From contig JAHBMJ010002992.1 in the NCBI GenBank assembly GCA_018398765.1, positions 39,119 through 93,976 on the forward strand: a stretch of 54,858 nt of DNA, in the 5' to 3' direction. The notes below the pieces were generated by a model. It ran no database searches and was not told the origin of the DNA. It saw only the letters and a program-made list of their open reading frames with translations. The position numbers and the translations under genes are program-made. The DNA is from Chromera velia (taxonomy: Eukaryota > Sar > Chromeraceae). Below, in pieces: positions 1-12,700 of this stretch; position 1 is the stretch's first letter; every line of letters starts with the position of its first letter.

Positions 1-281
1 CCCCCTTCCTTCCTTCCTTCCTTCCTTCTTCCTCCTTCCTCCTTCCTTGCTTCCTTTCTTCCTTTCTTTTCTGCGTCCTTTATTTCTCTCAATGTAGCCA
101 AGTTTTTCCCTTCTTTTTTCTTATACCTCAATATAGCGTTTTTTCTTTTTTCCTTTCTTTATTCCATTCTGTTCTTCTTTCTCTCTTTCTTTCTCATTTG
201 CCTTCTTTCTTTCTTCCTTCCTTCCCTCTTTCTTTCTTTCTTTCTTTCCTTTTTTCTTTCTTTCTTTTGCTTCCTTCCTGC

Positions 282-341
<60 letters not shown>

Positions 342-396
342 CTTTCCTTTTTTCTTTCTTTCTTTTGCTTCCTTCCTGCCTTTTTTTTTCTTTCTT

Positions 397-457
<61 letters not shown>

Positions 458-496
458 CCTTCCTTCCTTCCTTCCTTCCTTGTTTCGTTCGTTGGT

Positions 497-530
<34 letters not shown>

Positions 531-540
531 TTTCTTTCTC

Positions 541-572
<32 letters not shown>

Positions 573-640
573 GCTTTCTTTCTTTCTTTCTTTCTTTCTC
601 TCTTTCTTCCTTGCTTCCTTCCCTTGTTTCTTTTGGTTTG
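1..640. repeat. Pyrimidine microsatellite block (TTCC)n/(TTTC)n/(TC)n
   Basis: Almost pure C/T on the plus strand. TTCC and TTTC tetranucleotide runs are interrupted by (TC)n at about 287-320 and 403-435. Two near-copies of a compound unit (a TTTC run, TTTTGCTTCCTTCCTGCC, then a TC run) sit at about 255-350 and 355-460. The long open frames here are translation of simple repeat, not genes. It is probably intronic sequence of the gene whose last exon follows at 1309. Confidence 0.9.
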
Positions 641-759
641 TATCTCTGTCTGTCCGCCCGCCCGTCCATCTGTCTACCAACAGAAGAAACATGAGGACAG
701 AACGGAAGAGAAGAGAAGGGTGAAAAAAATCACAGATGAGAGCCATACTGTCCGTGTGT

Positions 760-1149
760 CCATGTCTATGTCTGTCTGTCTCTCTGTCTACGACTTAAGG
801 CCTGGAGCTCTGGTACCCTTCCACTGAGAGCGCGCCAACAGAAGAGAAGAAAACAGAAGAGAATGAAAAGAAGGCTCTGTCTGTCCGTCCGTGTTGTCTG
901 TCTGTGTCTGTCTGTCTGCCTGTCTGTCCGAAAGAAAGGAAGCGTTTCGGAAAAAGTGAAGTGAAGAAAAGACGATATAGTCTGTCTGTCTGTCTGTGTC
1001 TGTCTGTGTCTGTCTGTGTCTGTCTGTGTCTGTCTGTGTCTGTCTGTGTCTGTCTGTGTCTGTCTGTGTCTGTCTGCCTGCCTGCCTGCCTGTCTGTCCG
1101 AAAGAAAGGAAGCGTTTCGGAAAAAGTGAAGTGAAGAAAAGACGATATA

Positions 1150-1181
<32 letters not shown>

Positions 1182-1300
1182 GAATATTGTCTGTCTGTCT
1201 GTCTGTCAGTCTCTCTGAACGGAAGCAAGAGAAAAAGAAAGAAAGGACGATATAATCGGTCTGTCTCTCCGTCCATCTGTCTGTTTTCTTTCTTTCTTCT
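760..1300. repeat. (TCTG)n/(TCTGTG)n microsatellite with a duplicated 60-bp spacer
   Basis: TCTG and TCTGTG runs occur at about 765-790, 890-930, 980-1100 and 1150-1210. A non-repetitive spacer beginning CCGAAAGAAAGGAAGCG and ending GACGATATAG is present twice (about 928-980 and 1098-1150) with essentially no differences, so the block grew by duplication of a larger unit as well as by slippage. It lies just upstream of a splice acceptor at 1308. Confidence 0.85.
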
Positions 1301-1308
1301 TCCTGCAG

Positions 1309-1444
1309 GTTGATGATCCGAAATCGCATTCCCTCGACGACCTCTGACTTCCAGAAACTTGACCACAAGACGCAGTGGAGAATTTTCCAAACGATCGGCG
1401 TCTGCCTGCTCGTCGTCCCTGCCGTTAATTACTTGTACTTATAA
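1309..1444 (+). CDS. Terminal exon of an unidentified membrane protein
   Basis: A pyrimidine-rich tract ending in TTCCTGCAG (ag at 1307-1308) is followed by an open frame with incoming phase 2. It encodes about 44 residues: a polar stretch (NRIPSTTSDFQKLDHKTQ) and then a hydrophobic segment (IGVCLLVVPAVNYLYL) that runs to a TAA stop at 1442-1444. This looks like the C-terminal tail-anchor or last transmembrane helix of a protein encoded by exons to the left of the window. I do not recognise the family. Exon status rests on the acceptor consensus, the change from microsatellite to balanced codon use, and the hydrophobic end; no second exon is visible in the repeat block upstream. Confidence 0.5.
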
Positions 1445-2484
1445 ATCTTTCTTTTCCTCCACCGACACCTAGACCGACACGTGCAATAGAGCGCACTCCA
1501 GACCCCCAAGAGGCCCTCCCTGATCCCAACCTGGGTCTCCCGACAATTAATTGGGGGGCACGCATGTCGTACCTGAACCGAGTTGCAGCTTCAAAAAGCC
1601 CGACCACCACTGCAGACGTGCTGTCCTATGTGGCTCGGATGGGTGTCACCGTACCCCGTGTCACTGTGCATACCACCCGGAGAAAAACACGTATCATTTT
1701 TAAAGATGTCAAAAAATCAACTAAAAAAGCATTAAAAAAATGATCCAAGTCCAATTAAAGGATAATTAAGACTTACATATGAATTTAGAATATTGAATTT
1801 ACAGAAATTGAATTTTGTTGGACTCTCTTTGGAGCCATATAGACTTAGTATTAGACTAGCACTGGCACATAGACTAATGATAGTGAAAGACCAATCATGA
1901 TGACTGCAATGAATCAATGGTGATTTAATCTAGGCTTCAATCTTTTTATTCTGATAATTTATTCACCCACTATACTTCTCCTCCTCCACACTGTGGACCA
2001 TACGACACACTCTAAAATTTAGTACTTAGATTTAGTAACTTTAGTACAAAAAAAAACTAGAAATTTTTAGTAGAAAAATATTTAAATATATAAATGTTAG
2101 AGCTGGTATCATTGTTTAGACTAGTTTAGACTGTGAACATGAGTGTCAACACATACTCTAGCACATACTATCAAAATCGCTAGGCCGGCTGGATCCTAGG
2201 CTGGATCTAGATGGTTTGATGGCTAGTCTGACGGCTGAATAGTACATAGTGAATACTACTATAATACATATAAGCCTGGTTCAGTGGTCTATGTCTGATA
2301 TGTCAGAATAATTTACTAGACGATTTGTGCTATAGGATTTATGCCGATGTAAGAACTTATATTCAATAAAAATTGTTTTTCAAATAAATCAATGCATGAG
2401 TCGCAGCATGACAGACTGTAGTGACAGTCAATTAGGATATGTCTTTTTCACTGCCTTGAATCAGGCTCTTGTAAAATCATTGAA
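1445..2484. other. Intergenic, AT-rich, no gene seen
   Basis: The first 200 bases have ordinary composition. From about 1690 to 2480 the sequence becomes strongly AT-rich, with many stops in all frames and TAGACTAG-like words. Similar AT-rich islands carrying the word CTAGGCTT recur elsewhere (about 16800-17600, 41540-42200, 42780-43830). I see no coding exon, RNA gene or terminal repeat. The trehalase stop codon lies just beyond on the opposite strand. Confidence 0.6.
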
Positions 2485-4214
2485 TCAGACAGAAGTTTTT
2501 TGTTCAGCTTTTGTCGAACTTGCGGGACCTTTCATTTCTTCTGCTTCTGCTCCGATTCCTCTGCTGTGAGGAAGACGTGAGAACAGACCCAGAACAGACA
2601 GGAGCTGGAGGGACATCCCGTTGGTCCATCCAAATCCTGTTTGAGGCTCGTATTCTCCCAACGCACCCGTTGTCCCCTTCAGTGTGCAGTGATATTTTTC
2701 GAAAAACGTCCCTGTACGCTTCCACCCCGCAAGCACAGTTTCCAACATCCGTTGGCCCAACCGAACACCCACGCTCAGCCATTCAGTCTCCCCCATTCTC
2801 TGTGCAGTCTCCTCAAGCACATCCTCTTTGAAAGAGGAAGGGCTTTTGTGGGATAGGAAGAGCAGAAGGGGAACAGGATCACTCACATGTGCCTCCCCCA
2901 ACCCTGCGGCCCGGATAGCAGAAGGACTCACGAGGGTCTCAAAGCACATGTCCACCAGCGGGGGCCAAACGTTTGGGGCGTCCCACTGCTGCCCAGTGAA
3001 TACAGTGGTTGCCTGTGGACCCCAAAAACTTCCTTGTCCTTCTTCCACCCTCTCTGGAGCTTCCTCCTGCCCCTCCCCCCCCACCTGCTTCTCTCCATCC
3101 ACCCACAGTCCGGAATCTCTGAAAGTCCAACGGAGAACGGCATCTCTCTCCGTCTGGTCATCACACAGACCAGCCCAAGGGGCCGTGATCGCGCTGAGTG
3201 CCCCCGTATTCACCCAGCTCCCCTTTGCTCTAACCTCTCCCGCCCCCTTTCCCGACTTTTTCAGAGGAGTGGAGAAGGAAGGTGGCAGAACCAAATCACC
3301 CCACCTACCTAACGACTCTTCCCCTTTTTGAACAAGGAACACTTTCCGCATATTCTGCCGACGGGCAGCAGCCGCAGTCCGCATGCGGCTGGCTATCTGT
3401 CGCCACTCAGACTGAGACGGAGGAGGAGGAGGGCCTTCCTCTGCCCTCTGCTCCGCAGTCTCCAGCTGCTTTCCCCCTTCCTCAAAACCAACCAACCTGT
3501 CTGCCCACTCTGCTATGTTGATTTCCATTCTGTAGAGAAATGCATTCAAATCAAGGGGAATCACATCAGACGTGCGAATGTCGGAGAGTCCTAGTACCTC
3601 TTCTCCCCCCGCTCCCTTTTGTATCTGTATTTCAGCACAGGGGGCGCTAGGCTCCTGGGGAGGAGCTGCACAGGGTTCGGGGAACCATCGGGAGGAGAAG
3701 TCCCACCCAGACTCTGCAGCCGCACGTAGGGCCACAAAGACATCACCCCTGTCCCTGCCCAAGGTCGCTGCTGCCGTCTCTGCCGTCTCTAGATCATGGG
3801 AATAAGCCTCGGGTCTGGGTTCTCGCAGGTCGGATCCGTATCTGTTCAGTGTAATCACGTCAGGGGTGACCCTCTCTTCCCGCGTTGCCTCCCGCCATCC
3901 CCCGTCTCTATTTGGGACCAGAGAGACGGCTCTATTGTTTATCCACCAGAGGTGCTCCTTCACTGCAACCCGAGTCATACGCCGGAGGAACTCGAGCATG
4001 TCTCCCCTGCTCTTTTGTTTTGTTGGGTCGGGATCGGGGGAGGGGAAACCAATCGCAAGAAAGGCCTTGACCATCTCAGAAAAGAGGGGGGGCTGCGACC
4101 TAGATAGGTAGTAGGTACGGAGTCCGTTCGGAAAAAACCCGAAGCTCTCGATCACCCCGGAAATGTTCTCAATGACAGTACGGGCAGTCTGCAGCATAGC
4201 AAACAAACGAACAG

Positions 4215-4249
<35 letters not shown>

Positions 4250-4503
4250 CGCATGCACAGAGAGAGGGGGACGGGGATGCGTATTTCAATAATGTCCGGG
4301 TGGGTACATGAGTCGGTGACCAAAGAAAAAATGAGAAGGGGAACCTGCTGTCCCTCCCATGCACGTGCACACGAACACCTGTCTGGCCTCACTTGATTGA
4401 GAAATGCGACTGTACAGAAAGAATCCATGAACCTCCCTCCCACCACAGCCTCTCTCTCTCTCTCACACACACACATACACACACACACACAGAGAGAGAG
4501 AGA

Positions 4504-4541
<38 letters not shown>

Positions 4542-5979
4542 CGATGAATGAACGAAGGAAGGAAGGAATGCACACTATTTTCTGCCCTTTTTGGCCCGGC
4601 CAGGTCGTTCTTGGTCATTCGATGAGAATGAAGGAAGCAGATTTTTGATTGAATGCTGTCTCCCTGACACCACATGGCAACGCTCTGTTCTCTTGCAGAG
4701 GGAGGCGTGTACATGCTGAGGCAGGAGGTTTCAGAGAGGATGATTGACAGCCAGAACCGGTGGCGAGGGGTACAAAGAGGTGCTAGGGGAGAGGGGTAAG
4801 AAGGCAGGCAGGCAGGCAGGCAGGCAGCTGGACTGGCAAAAAAAATCAATCTTATTTATTGACAGGCTGCCAAAAAGGCTTCTTGAAGTTTTTCCTAAAT
4901 TGCCCTCACTTGGATTCCTGTTAAGATGAGGAAGACGGAATGGACCCCAAAAGAAACACTTCATTCACGATGGAGCAACTGTTTTGGCCAACTGCTGCTA
5001 CATTTCTCACTCGGTGTCTGTGTTGAGAGGAATATAGATAAGACAACTTGCTGACAGTCAGAGAACACGAGAAGAAGGCTGCCACAGCTTTTGAGCTCCC
5101 ATGTTCACGTTCCCACTTACCTACCGAGACCATCCCGGAGAGAAGGAGGCCCTTCACGATCCAGTATGTGTCCCAGTAGTAGGCCTCCCTAAACCTGCCC
5201 CCGGCCACCATGAAGGGACGCCCCTGGAGGGGCAGAAGGGAATGTCTCTTCAACCAGTGCTGCTCGTTGATAGTGCCGTCGCTGTTTCCACTCGTCTCTC
5301 CCTCTCCATCTCCCCCCTCCTTCGCACGTCTTCCCAAAAGAGACCACGCGTGCATGAGACTCTGCGTCATTTCTTTCAGGTCTGTGTTGCCTGACACCAG
5401 AGAGAAGAGGTGGATTTGGGGAGAAGTGCCCAATGACTCTGCCTGCGTGTCTTCCGTCTCGTCTCCCTTCTGGGTGCCCCAAGAGGGATTAGGGACATCA
5501 GGAGGGACCCAGGTCTCAATGTCCCTACCTGGGGGCATGAAGTAATTATCATACAGAGATCGGAGCTTCTCCTCATCCGCAAGTTGCACTCGGTTTCCGC
5601 CTTCCACTCTCACATTCTCCTGGGATGTCTTGAAGGCTTCCCTGAAGATTTCTTCGAATTCTGCAGCATCGACCTGCTGCAACACATGTGAAAGTAAAAG
5701 CACCGATCAAGCGGTTCATCCAAAAAAAAATTAGGCGATGACAGACGGCAAGTTGACGTATTGTTCTGTAGGAGCGCCAACCTTGAGGGAAGAGTCCACG
5801 AAGGTCTTCTGGTCGTCAAACAGTGAAGACAACTGGAAGGCCCTTAAGATTTCGTTGTCTTGGCGGAACAACTCAGGAATGGAAGGAAAGAGAACAGGCA
5901 GAGGAGGTTCCGATGGACGAGGGACCACTGCAGACACTGAGGAGGGCACTGACCCAGCCTGCAAAGGAGTGGTCGCCAT
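2485..5979 (-). CDS. TREH: Trehalase (alpha,alpha-trehalose glucohydrolase, GH37), 3 exons
   Basis: Exons on the minus strand: 5979-5782, 5676-5125, 4188-2485, all joined in phase 0, about 817 aa. Both trehalase signatures are present: [14 protein letters not shown] at residues 224-237 (family usually PGGRF, here Ala for Pro) and [11 protein letters not shown] starting near 650. Other hallmarks are [28 protein letters not shown] (Asp ~413, equivalent to the catalytic acid of E. coli Tre37A) and [14 protein letters not shown] (Glu ~762, the catalytic base). It hydrolyses trehalose to two glucoses. No signal peptide or membrane anchor is visible, so a cytosolic (neutral) role is inferred. It is longer than the usual 550-650 aa because of acidic, Gly/Glu-rich insertions (around residues 165-195 and 590-645). 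The exon-1 donor (AAG|gttggc) is weak, but the join [18 protein letters not shown] fits the family. Intron 2 carries AC/AG microsatellites. Confidence 0.93.
4214..4540. repeat. (AC)n and (AC)n-(AG)n microsatellites in trehalase intron 2
   Basis: A CA run lies at about 4214-4246, and a compound CT, CA and GA tract at about 4452-4540. Both sit inside the intron between trehalase exons 2 and 3, the first only about 25 bp upstream of the exon-3 acceptor on the coding (minus) strand. The minus-strand open frame continues through them by chance and should not be counted as protein. Confidence 0.85.
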
Positions 5980-6736
5980 TTCGAGAAGGTCCTGTGAAAC
6001 TGGACACTTCTTTTTACTTACAGATATTAATACATCGCTTCAAGATTCACGCACCATGCAACGCAAGATCGCCAGCAGACAATCGTGCAATAGAAAACGC
6101 AAACACACGTCTTTCGAAAAATGGGGAGCAACATGATATTAATACGTCACTTTGGAGCACAATGCAGCACATAGACGGACAATGACGGAGATTAATCGCT
6201 CCGCGAGTCACGCACGTCAGACATCGTCAGACTCGCTGCATGTGCCGACAACTCACGCCGATCTCACACCGCGGCCGATCCGCGGCCGTCAAAGAACTCA
6301 CTGCATGGAACTCGATCAATCATGCATGAAGGCCGCGGGGGCGGGGGGGTACCCGGCGGTATATAGCCGCGGGCCGGCCGGCCCGCAAGGTCCCGCGCAG
6401 CCGCGGGCTGCATCGGAGCATTCTCGCGGCGCGGCCGCGAAACATGCATGCATTCCAATTAAAGATTCCCAAAGCGATACGTATCTCTAGAGCTCTCTAG
6501 CTGACAAACTCACTTGGAAGTTGGAACTCTCTTTCTACTACAGACTCTTGAAGACTGTTCCGACTGAAAGTACACACGCCATTTGGTGGGATTCTGGCGG
6601 TCGAAAGAGTCATTCTTGGTCCTACATTTCTTTCACTCCAAGCAACAGGTCCAAGAAGTGAGACACACAAACTGTGCGAAGGCACACGAACATCACGTCA
6701 GTAACAGGAACGTAGCATACCTAAACGAGAGGAGCG
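5980..6736. promoter_or_regulatory. Divergent intergenic region / probable bidirectional promoter
   Basis: 757 bp separates the trehalase ATG (minus) from the ATG of the plus-strand LRR/FG gene. About 6200-6440 is strikingly GC- and CpG-rich, unlike its flanks. It holds a TATATA word at 6360-6365, an 18-bp perfect GC palindrome at 6369-6386, further CCGCGGG repeats, and ATGCATGCAT at about 6443-6452. TGCATGCA resembles motifs bound by some apicomplexan ApiAP2 factors; a role here is inference. No open frame in the interval looks like coding sequence. Confidence 0.5.
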
Positions 6737-9700
6737 ATGGAGCCAAAAGACACGTTCACGGGTGAGGACGTGTTGGAAGAGCTCCGTCAGAAACTGGAGA
6801 CCGTCTTCAAATCGTTTATGGACAATCGATGGGACTTTGTGGCTGATCTCTACAAGGACTCCCCTTCTGTTCTCGGTCGGTGTTGTATCAATGCGTTGTT
6901 TCTGCCGTTTCTTCTTCCTTTCCTTGTATTCGTGCGGACCCAATCATTTCTCTCTTCCAATCTGGACACGTATTGAGTCTTTCACCTCTTGATGCCTGAA
7001 ATTCATTTTGCAGACCAGCAACCGAAGGCGGCAGAAGAAAAGAATACCGACAAGAGCGACGAAAGAAAGTCTGGAGAGCTCTCCCAAGATCTCCATACAC
7101 TCACAATCTCAAAGGCCAGCCTTCTGACAAACCTCAGGCCGTGGTTGCGCCGTCTTCCCCGCTCTCTGGAGGTTGTGCAGAAGTCCTACGATGCTTTTAT
7201 CGATGGCCACAAGGAGGAAAACAAGCGCAAAGCCCACGGAACAGACCCCCCCAAGGCCTCCAGAGTGGACGTTCTCAAGGCCGTGCAACAGTTGATCTCT
7301 GCCGAACTCGGGGACGACCAAGGAAATGCAGGCCCTGATAGCACAAAGCAGAAGAGGGGGGATGATGGAAAGGGCGTGTCACTGATGTTCAATGGCTGTT
7401 CGGTCGTTGCGATTCGTGATGTTACCAGCATGCTGACCGCCCTCTGTTGTCTATCTGACAATCTTGAATGCTTCTGTACATCCAACGAAATTGAGTTCCC
7501 CCTCTTCAATATCCTGAGTACCTTCAATCTGAACCTCCGCGAGCTCCGGCTCGGCAACACAATTTTCCTCAATCAAGTCGACAAAGTCGCATTCAACGCT
7601 CACCTCCACCGCGTATCAAAACTGAAGTTGCTTCGGCTGTTTCAAGCCCCCCGGGCGGTGGCGTGTGATGCCCTCCTGACTTCTCTCTCCGAGTGCCGTC
7701 TCCTGGAGGAGGTGGAACTCTGGGAAGATTTGGACCTGGAATTCCGATCTGACAGGTACAAAACACTCGGAGAGAGAATGATGGTCACAGCGGCCCCTCT
7801 TCAATCCGTCCTTTCCAACTGCAGATTCCTCAAAGTCAGCCAACCCACCAGAAAACCTCCTGCCTTTGCTTTTCTTTTCTGCGATGCTCTCCATCTTTTC
7901 ACTTCTCAGTTCGTCTCTGTCTGTCTCACTATGTCCTTTCTTCTTCGTGCTGCGAGGCTCTCTCTCTCTGTGTCTGTGTGCGGAACTTGCAGCCCTTGTT
8001 TAGGGCTCCGTTCCGGAAAGATCCACTCCACTATCCTGTCGTGCTGTTCCATGCCCTGTCTGTCTGCCTGTCTGACGCTGACTTTCGATTGACGAGTCTT
8101 TGAAGCAAAGAGATGTGTCTTTACATGAGTTCTCTCCTTTGCTGCGGCTGTCCCTCTCTCCCCCCCCCTCCGCTTGCCGGCTCTGTTGTTATTCTTCCTC
8201 TCACTCATTCACTCCTGGCCTCCCTTTTACGCACGCAAATATATTTCTGCTGCAGAGGTTCCACATCCGCCCTATCCGCCTGCCCAGGGGGAGTGCCCTC
8301 GACGGTCTAGATCTCCGGGTACAGCCTGAAGCCTCCAGTGGGAGTGGGGGGGTGCAGGTAGTAGGACAACGAGGACAGGAAGAACAGGGGGAGGGGGAGA
8401 GTCCGCCGTCTCCCCTGTCTTGTCTCGAGGAGGCCACCCTTCCCCTGTCAATCCAAACTGCAACAGAATTCGCAAAGGTTCTTCCCAAACTGAACAAACT
8501 CTGGAGGTCGTTTGACAGAGCCCCCTTCGATCTTCGCCGTATCAGACGGCATCTCGAAGGAAAGACAAACAACGTTCAGGATCTGGATGCAACCAACGCC
8601 ACCCTCTCGCCTGCCCTCTCCGAGTGGTTCACAGGGAGGAACAGTGGGAACGCGGGGATGCTCCCGAAGGGCTACCGGACCCCTTCCAAACAGGAAGACG
8701 ATGAGATGCAGGTTGGTGAGTGAGGGAGTGACAAGGGAGGGACGTAGACAGCATAGGTAGGTAGGCAGGTTAATAGATGAACAGGTTGACAAGCAAAACT
8801 GAAAACGATCAGTTGCATGTTTTGAGACACCAGGAGGATTCGAACGGAAAGATTTGGAAAGAGGTGCTGACTTTTCCTGCTGACTGCATAGGTATGCGCA
8901 TGGACTTTCGAAAGTTTTATCGGGAGAGGGAGGGAGAGGAACTCCGTCCGGGAGGAAATTTGAGGGAGGGTTGGAGGGTAGCATCTAGTGTTACGATACA
9001 AGACACGGGGGAAAGCGCAAGTTGTGCACTTCCACACAATCAAACGCTCTGTCTCCTTCTTTTTTCTTTGTTTATGGCTGCAGGCTCTTCTAGCTGACTG
9101 GGCGTTCGGTCGAGAGAGCGACACGGACGCATGGAACGAGGACTCTGGGGGTGTGAAGAGGTGCTGGATCCCCGGCATCGGGGCGGCCAAGCAGAGGTAG
9201 GTAAGGTAGTGCGTGCTTTCTTTTGCATGCATGGGGGGGGGGCTGCATGGGAACAGACTTACTTCATGTACACATGCATGCGCATCATACGTCTCAAGTT
9301 TTGATCACTCAATACCATTCCACATACATCTACACGTACAGTATTTTTCATCATAAGTTTTGACCTTTCTTTCCCATTCCACATACATACACACACAGAT
9401 ACGCATTGTGCATATCAATCTGACCTCTACTTCCCTCCCATTCTCGCCTCCTCTCCCAAGAAGGACCTCCTCGTGGGTGGCGTGTGTGTACGATCCCTCA
9501 CAGAAGGATATCATCAGCGGCCAGTGCCTCCCGGTTGCCCTCGTTCGGACAGGGGCCAGAACCGCAAGGAGGAAGGTGTGGGTATCTAAGTCGACCGACT
9601 TTGACGTCTCGGACGCTGCACACGGGCGCCTTCCGATTCCAGAGCTGCAATACGTCTACTGTCCCACGCGGTGGGTTGGTGGTTTTTTCGTGTTTTTTTT

Positions 9701-12700
9701 TTCGTTTTAATTCTCTTCTCATACAGCAGCGAGTCATGAAGTGACCCGGCCCATCAATCCAGACTAACCTGAGTTCCTCATTCTGTGTGTTCTTGAAGAA
9801 GCAAAAAGATAACAATGACAGTGGACAGGAACGTGCATCCTTCGTTCTTTCGCGCACTCCCCCGCTACCCTGTCCCCCTCTCTCCATCTCCCAGTATTCA
9901 GAGAGAATTTTCACAGACAGACAGACAGAGAGAAAGAAAGAAGGAAGCAAAAACGTCTCTACTGATTGTCTGCAGATACGCCGCCAAATTCCCTGATCTG
10001 TCAAGTATGGGTCTCAAGCAGACCGTTCTCCTCGCGGCATTTTTCCTCTCGCCCCATGCAACAAGCAGAACCCGACTTCAGGTACGTCTGTTTGCTTGTT
10101 GCATGTGAGCACTGCTGAGTGAACATCGCGATCATCACGTATGTATGTAACCTTTTTGCATCAAATTATTCTATGGGCCGGCGCTGTTTTGTTGTGTGGG
10201 GTTGGGGAATGAGAGTTGGGAATCGAGGCTGCTGAAGTCTGAACGAAATATATGCGTGCGTGCATGGAGGAATTCGCGAAACGGAGGTGGCAGTTGGACG
10301 GAAGTTTAGTCGACTCTTTCGTGCTTTGACAACCACCTGAGGGTTGGAAGTACAAAAGGGATAAATGTAAACTCGTACAGAGCTGATTGAGTCATTCTCA
10401 TGTGCACCAACCACAACGCATACGCGCGCGCGCGAGAGAGAGAGAAAGCAAGCGAAGATGGAGCCTCAAATACAGCTGCGTCAAAGTACGAAAACCCCCT
10501 CTTCAACACGAAGAATCTATTGCGAGTCGCGCGAATTCACATTCATTTTCCATATTCTGTAGTCTCTCAATGTGTACCACCTGTCTGTTTGGATGCAGGT
10601 GTTTGCCCATCCAAAGGCTGTGGTCTCAGAGAAAGAAGCAGCTCACGTGCAGTTCATTGCTCAAAGACGATTCACAGGATTTCTCTGCAGACCCCCCCCA
10701 CAAGACTCTCAAGATAAGGCAAGAAGAAGGAAGGAAAAGGAAAGTCGCGAAAAAGAAAAACAGCACAAGGCACAAATGCCTCCTCCGACGCAGCAGCCAG
10801 AAGAGGGGGGAAATGGGAATGCGAATGCACCGACATTCCCCTTCTCGACGCCACCTCCTCTCCCTTCAACAACAGACTCGACCACCAACCCAAAAAATGT
10901 CTTTGCCCCCCTGACCACCCCTGCTGTGCCGCCCGCTCCAGCAGTGCCGATTTTCGCGCCTCCATCGAATTCCCTCCCCGGGGGAGAAAAGAAGGAAGGA
11001 GTGGGTATTTTCGGAGAATCCGCTGCCTCCGCCGCGACCGTTTTCTCTCTTCCATCAAGTACCCCAGCAGTAGTAGCGCCTGTCCCCGGGGGGAGTTTGT
11101 TCGGACCCGGCCTTCCGCCTCTCCCCGGAACAGATACCACAGCATCGACAGAAGCACAAAGTGCGAAGACAGGAGGAGATGCATGGGGGGGATTATTCGG
11201 ACCTCCCCCCTCGACCTCTGCATCATCTTCTTCTTCTTCTACTGCCGCCGTGCCTCCCTCCGCCTCCATTTTCGGGACCTCGTCCGACGTTTTCAGTTTT
11301 GGGGGCTCGTCCTCGTCATCTTCTGCTGTCACCCCATCCCCCGAACAGACCACCAGCGCCTCCACTGCTGCCGCTGCTGCTGCACAAGCGTCACCACCCT
11401 CTTCTGCAGACGCCCAGGCAGCCGAAAAGGAGAATGACAAGCCTCCTACCTCGAATCCCAATCCGACTCTCTTTGCCGTCCCATTCTCTGGCCGTCCCTC
11501 TTCAGCCCACTCCTCATCACGGAGGGTTCCAGGCTCGTCTGGTGGCAGGCGCCCCGCAGGCGGAGGGCGCCGCACTGCTGCCTCATCCAAAACGACCACC
11601 CCGTCCGTTGCCGCTCCGGCAATCGTGGTTACTTCAGAGGGGGTGCAAAAGGAAAAGGACGAGGGACAGGATCGTAAAGAAGCGACAGTGTCAGATAATA
11701 ACGACAAACAGACAGAAGACCGACAACAAATTGCTGAAGCCACTGCCCCGACACTGTCGCCAGCACTCAGCCCACCATCCGGATCTGCAACCACACCCCC
11801 GCCCCTTCAAACACATACCCCCCCTCCGACTGAAACGGAGAGATCCCCTGCCGCCACAGCAGCCGACCAAGAGGCTGCATCTGCCTCCTCACCCTCTGTG
11901 GCTGCAAACCGTGAAGTCCAACAGCCTGTGACTGTGACTGCAGAGGAAAAGTTATCTCAGGCTGCACACCCGAGTCCAGACGGAGAGGCAGAGGGGGGGG
12001 CTGCTACATTGGGTGTCGGTGTTGCGGGTCACACGACAGCAGAGACCCAGGCTGCCCCTGCGGTCCCAGAAGCCCCTCTGGTTCCAAGCGAAGCAGCGCA
12101 GCAGTCTGAACCTCCGCTTCCCTCGGGGGGGACGGCTAATGCTGCGGAGGGAGGGGAGGATCACCAGGCGGCGGCAGGAGACGCTGAGGAGGGAGCAGCG
12201 GAGGCTGCAGGCGACGAGGAGGGTGCCGAAGAAATAGTAGAGGCAAGTGCAGCCTCTCCGATAGGATCCGCAACTTCAGCTCCAGTAGCTGCTGTTCTTG
12301 CAGCCGCGAGTGCCCCAAAGCAGGACGCTCCGATCTTTCGTCCCGACCCGAATTGGAAGTTGACGTCTAATTTTGGAGCAGCACGGCTTGTCAAAGCCCC
12401 CCCCCGGGAGGACAGATCGGTCTGGCCCTATGCAGGAAGGGGGGGGGACGCATGCAGTACTGCAGTACGCGCTCTTGAGATCGTGAGCGAGTACATTGAG
12501 GGACTTGAGTGGGCAGGGGATATCGTCTCGAAACCGGTCATTCTCATTCCTGGGGGGGGGAGTAAGAAAAGACACACGTTTAGATTCTCTCAAGGGGGGG
12601 GGGCAGGTTTACCGGGAATGGGTGCGGCAGGTAGCGATGCGAAATGGGGTGGAGGAGGAGCCGAGAAGGGAGACACGGAGGACGTCCTGAAGAACGAGCC

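Noticed and set aside
121-827. Long open frames on both strands rich in Lys/Glu/Arg or Phe/Leu/Ser
   Set aside because: They are translations of (TTTC)n, (TTCC)n and (TC)n with no stops; no splice or start context.
10709-11794. 361-codon minus-strand frame opposite the FG-rich exon
   Set aside because: Shadow of GC-rich low-complexity coding sequence; no family similarity, and the plus-strand frame is fixed by phase-matched exons.
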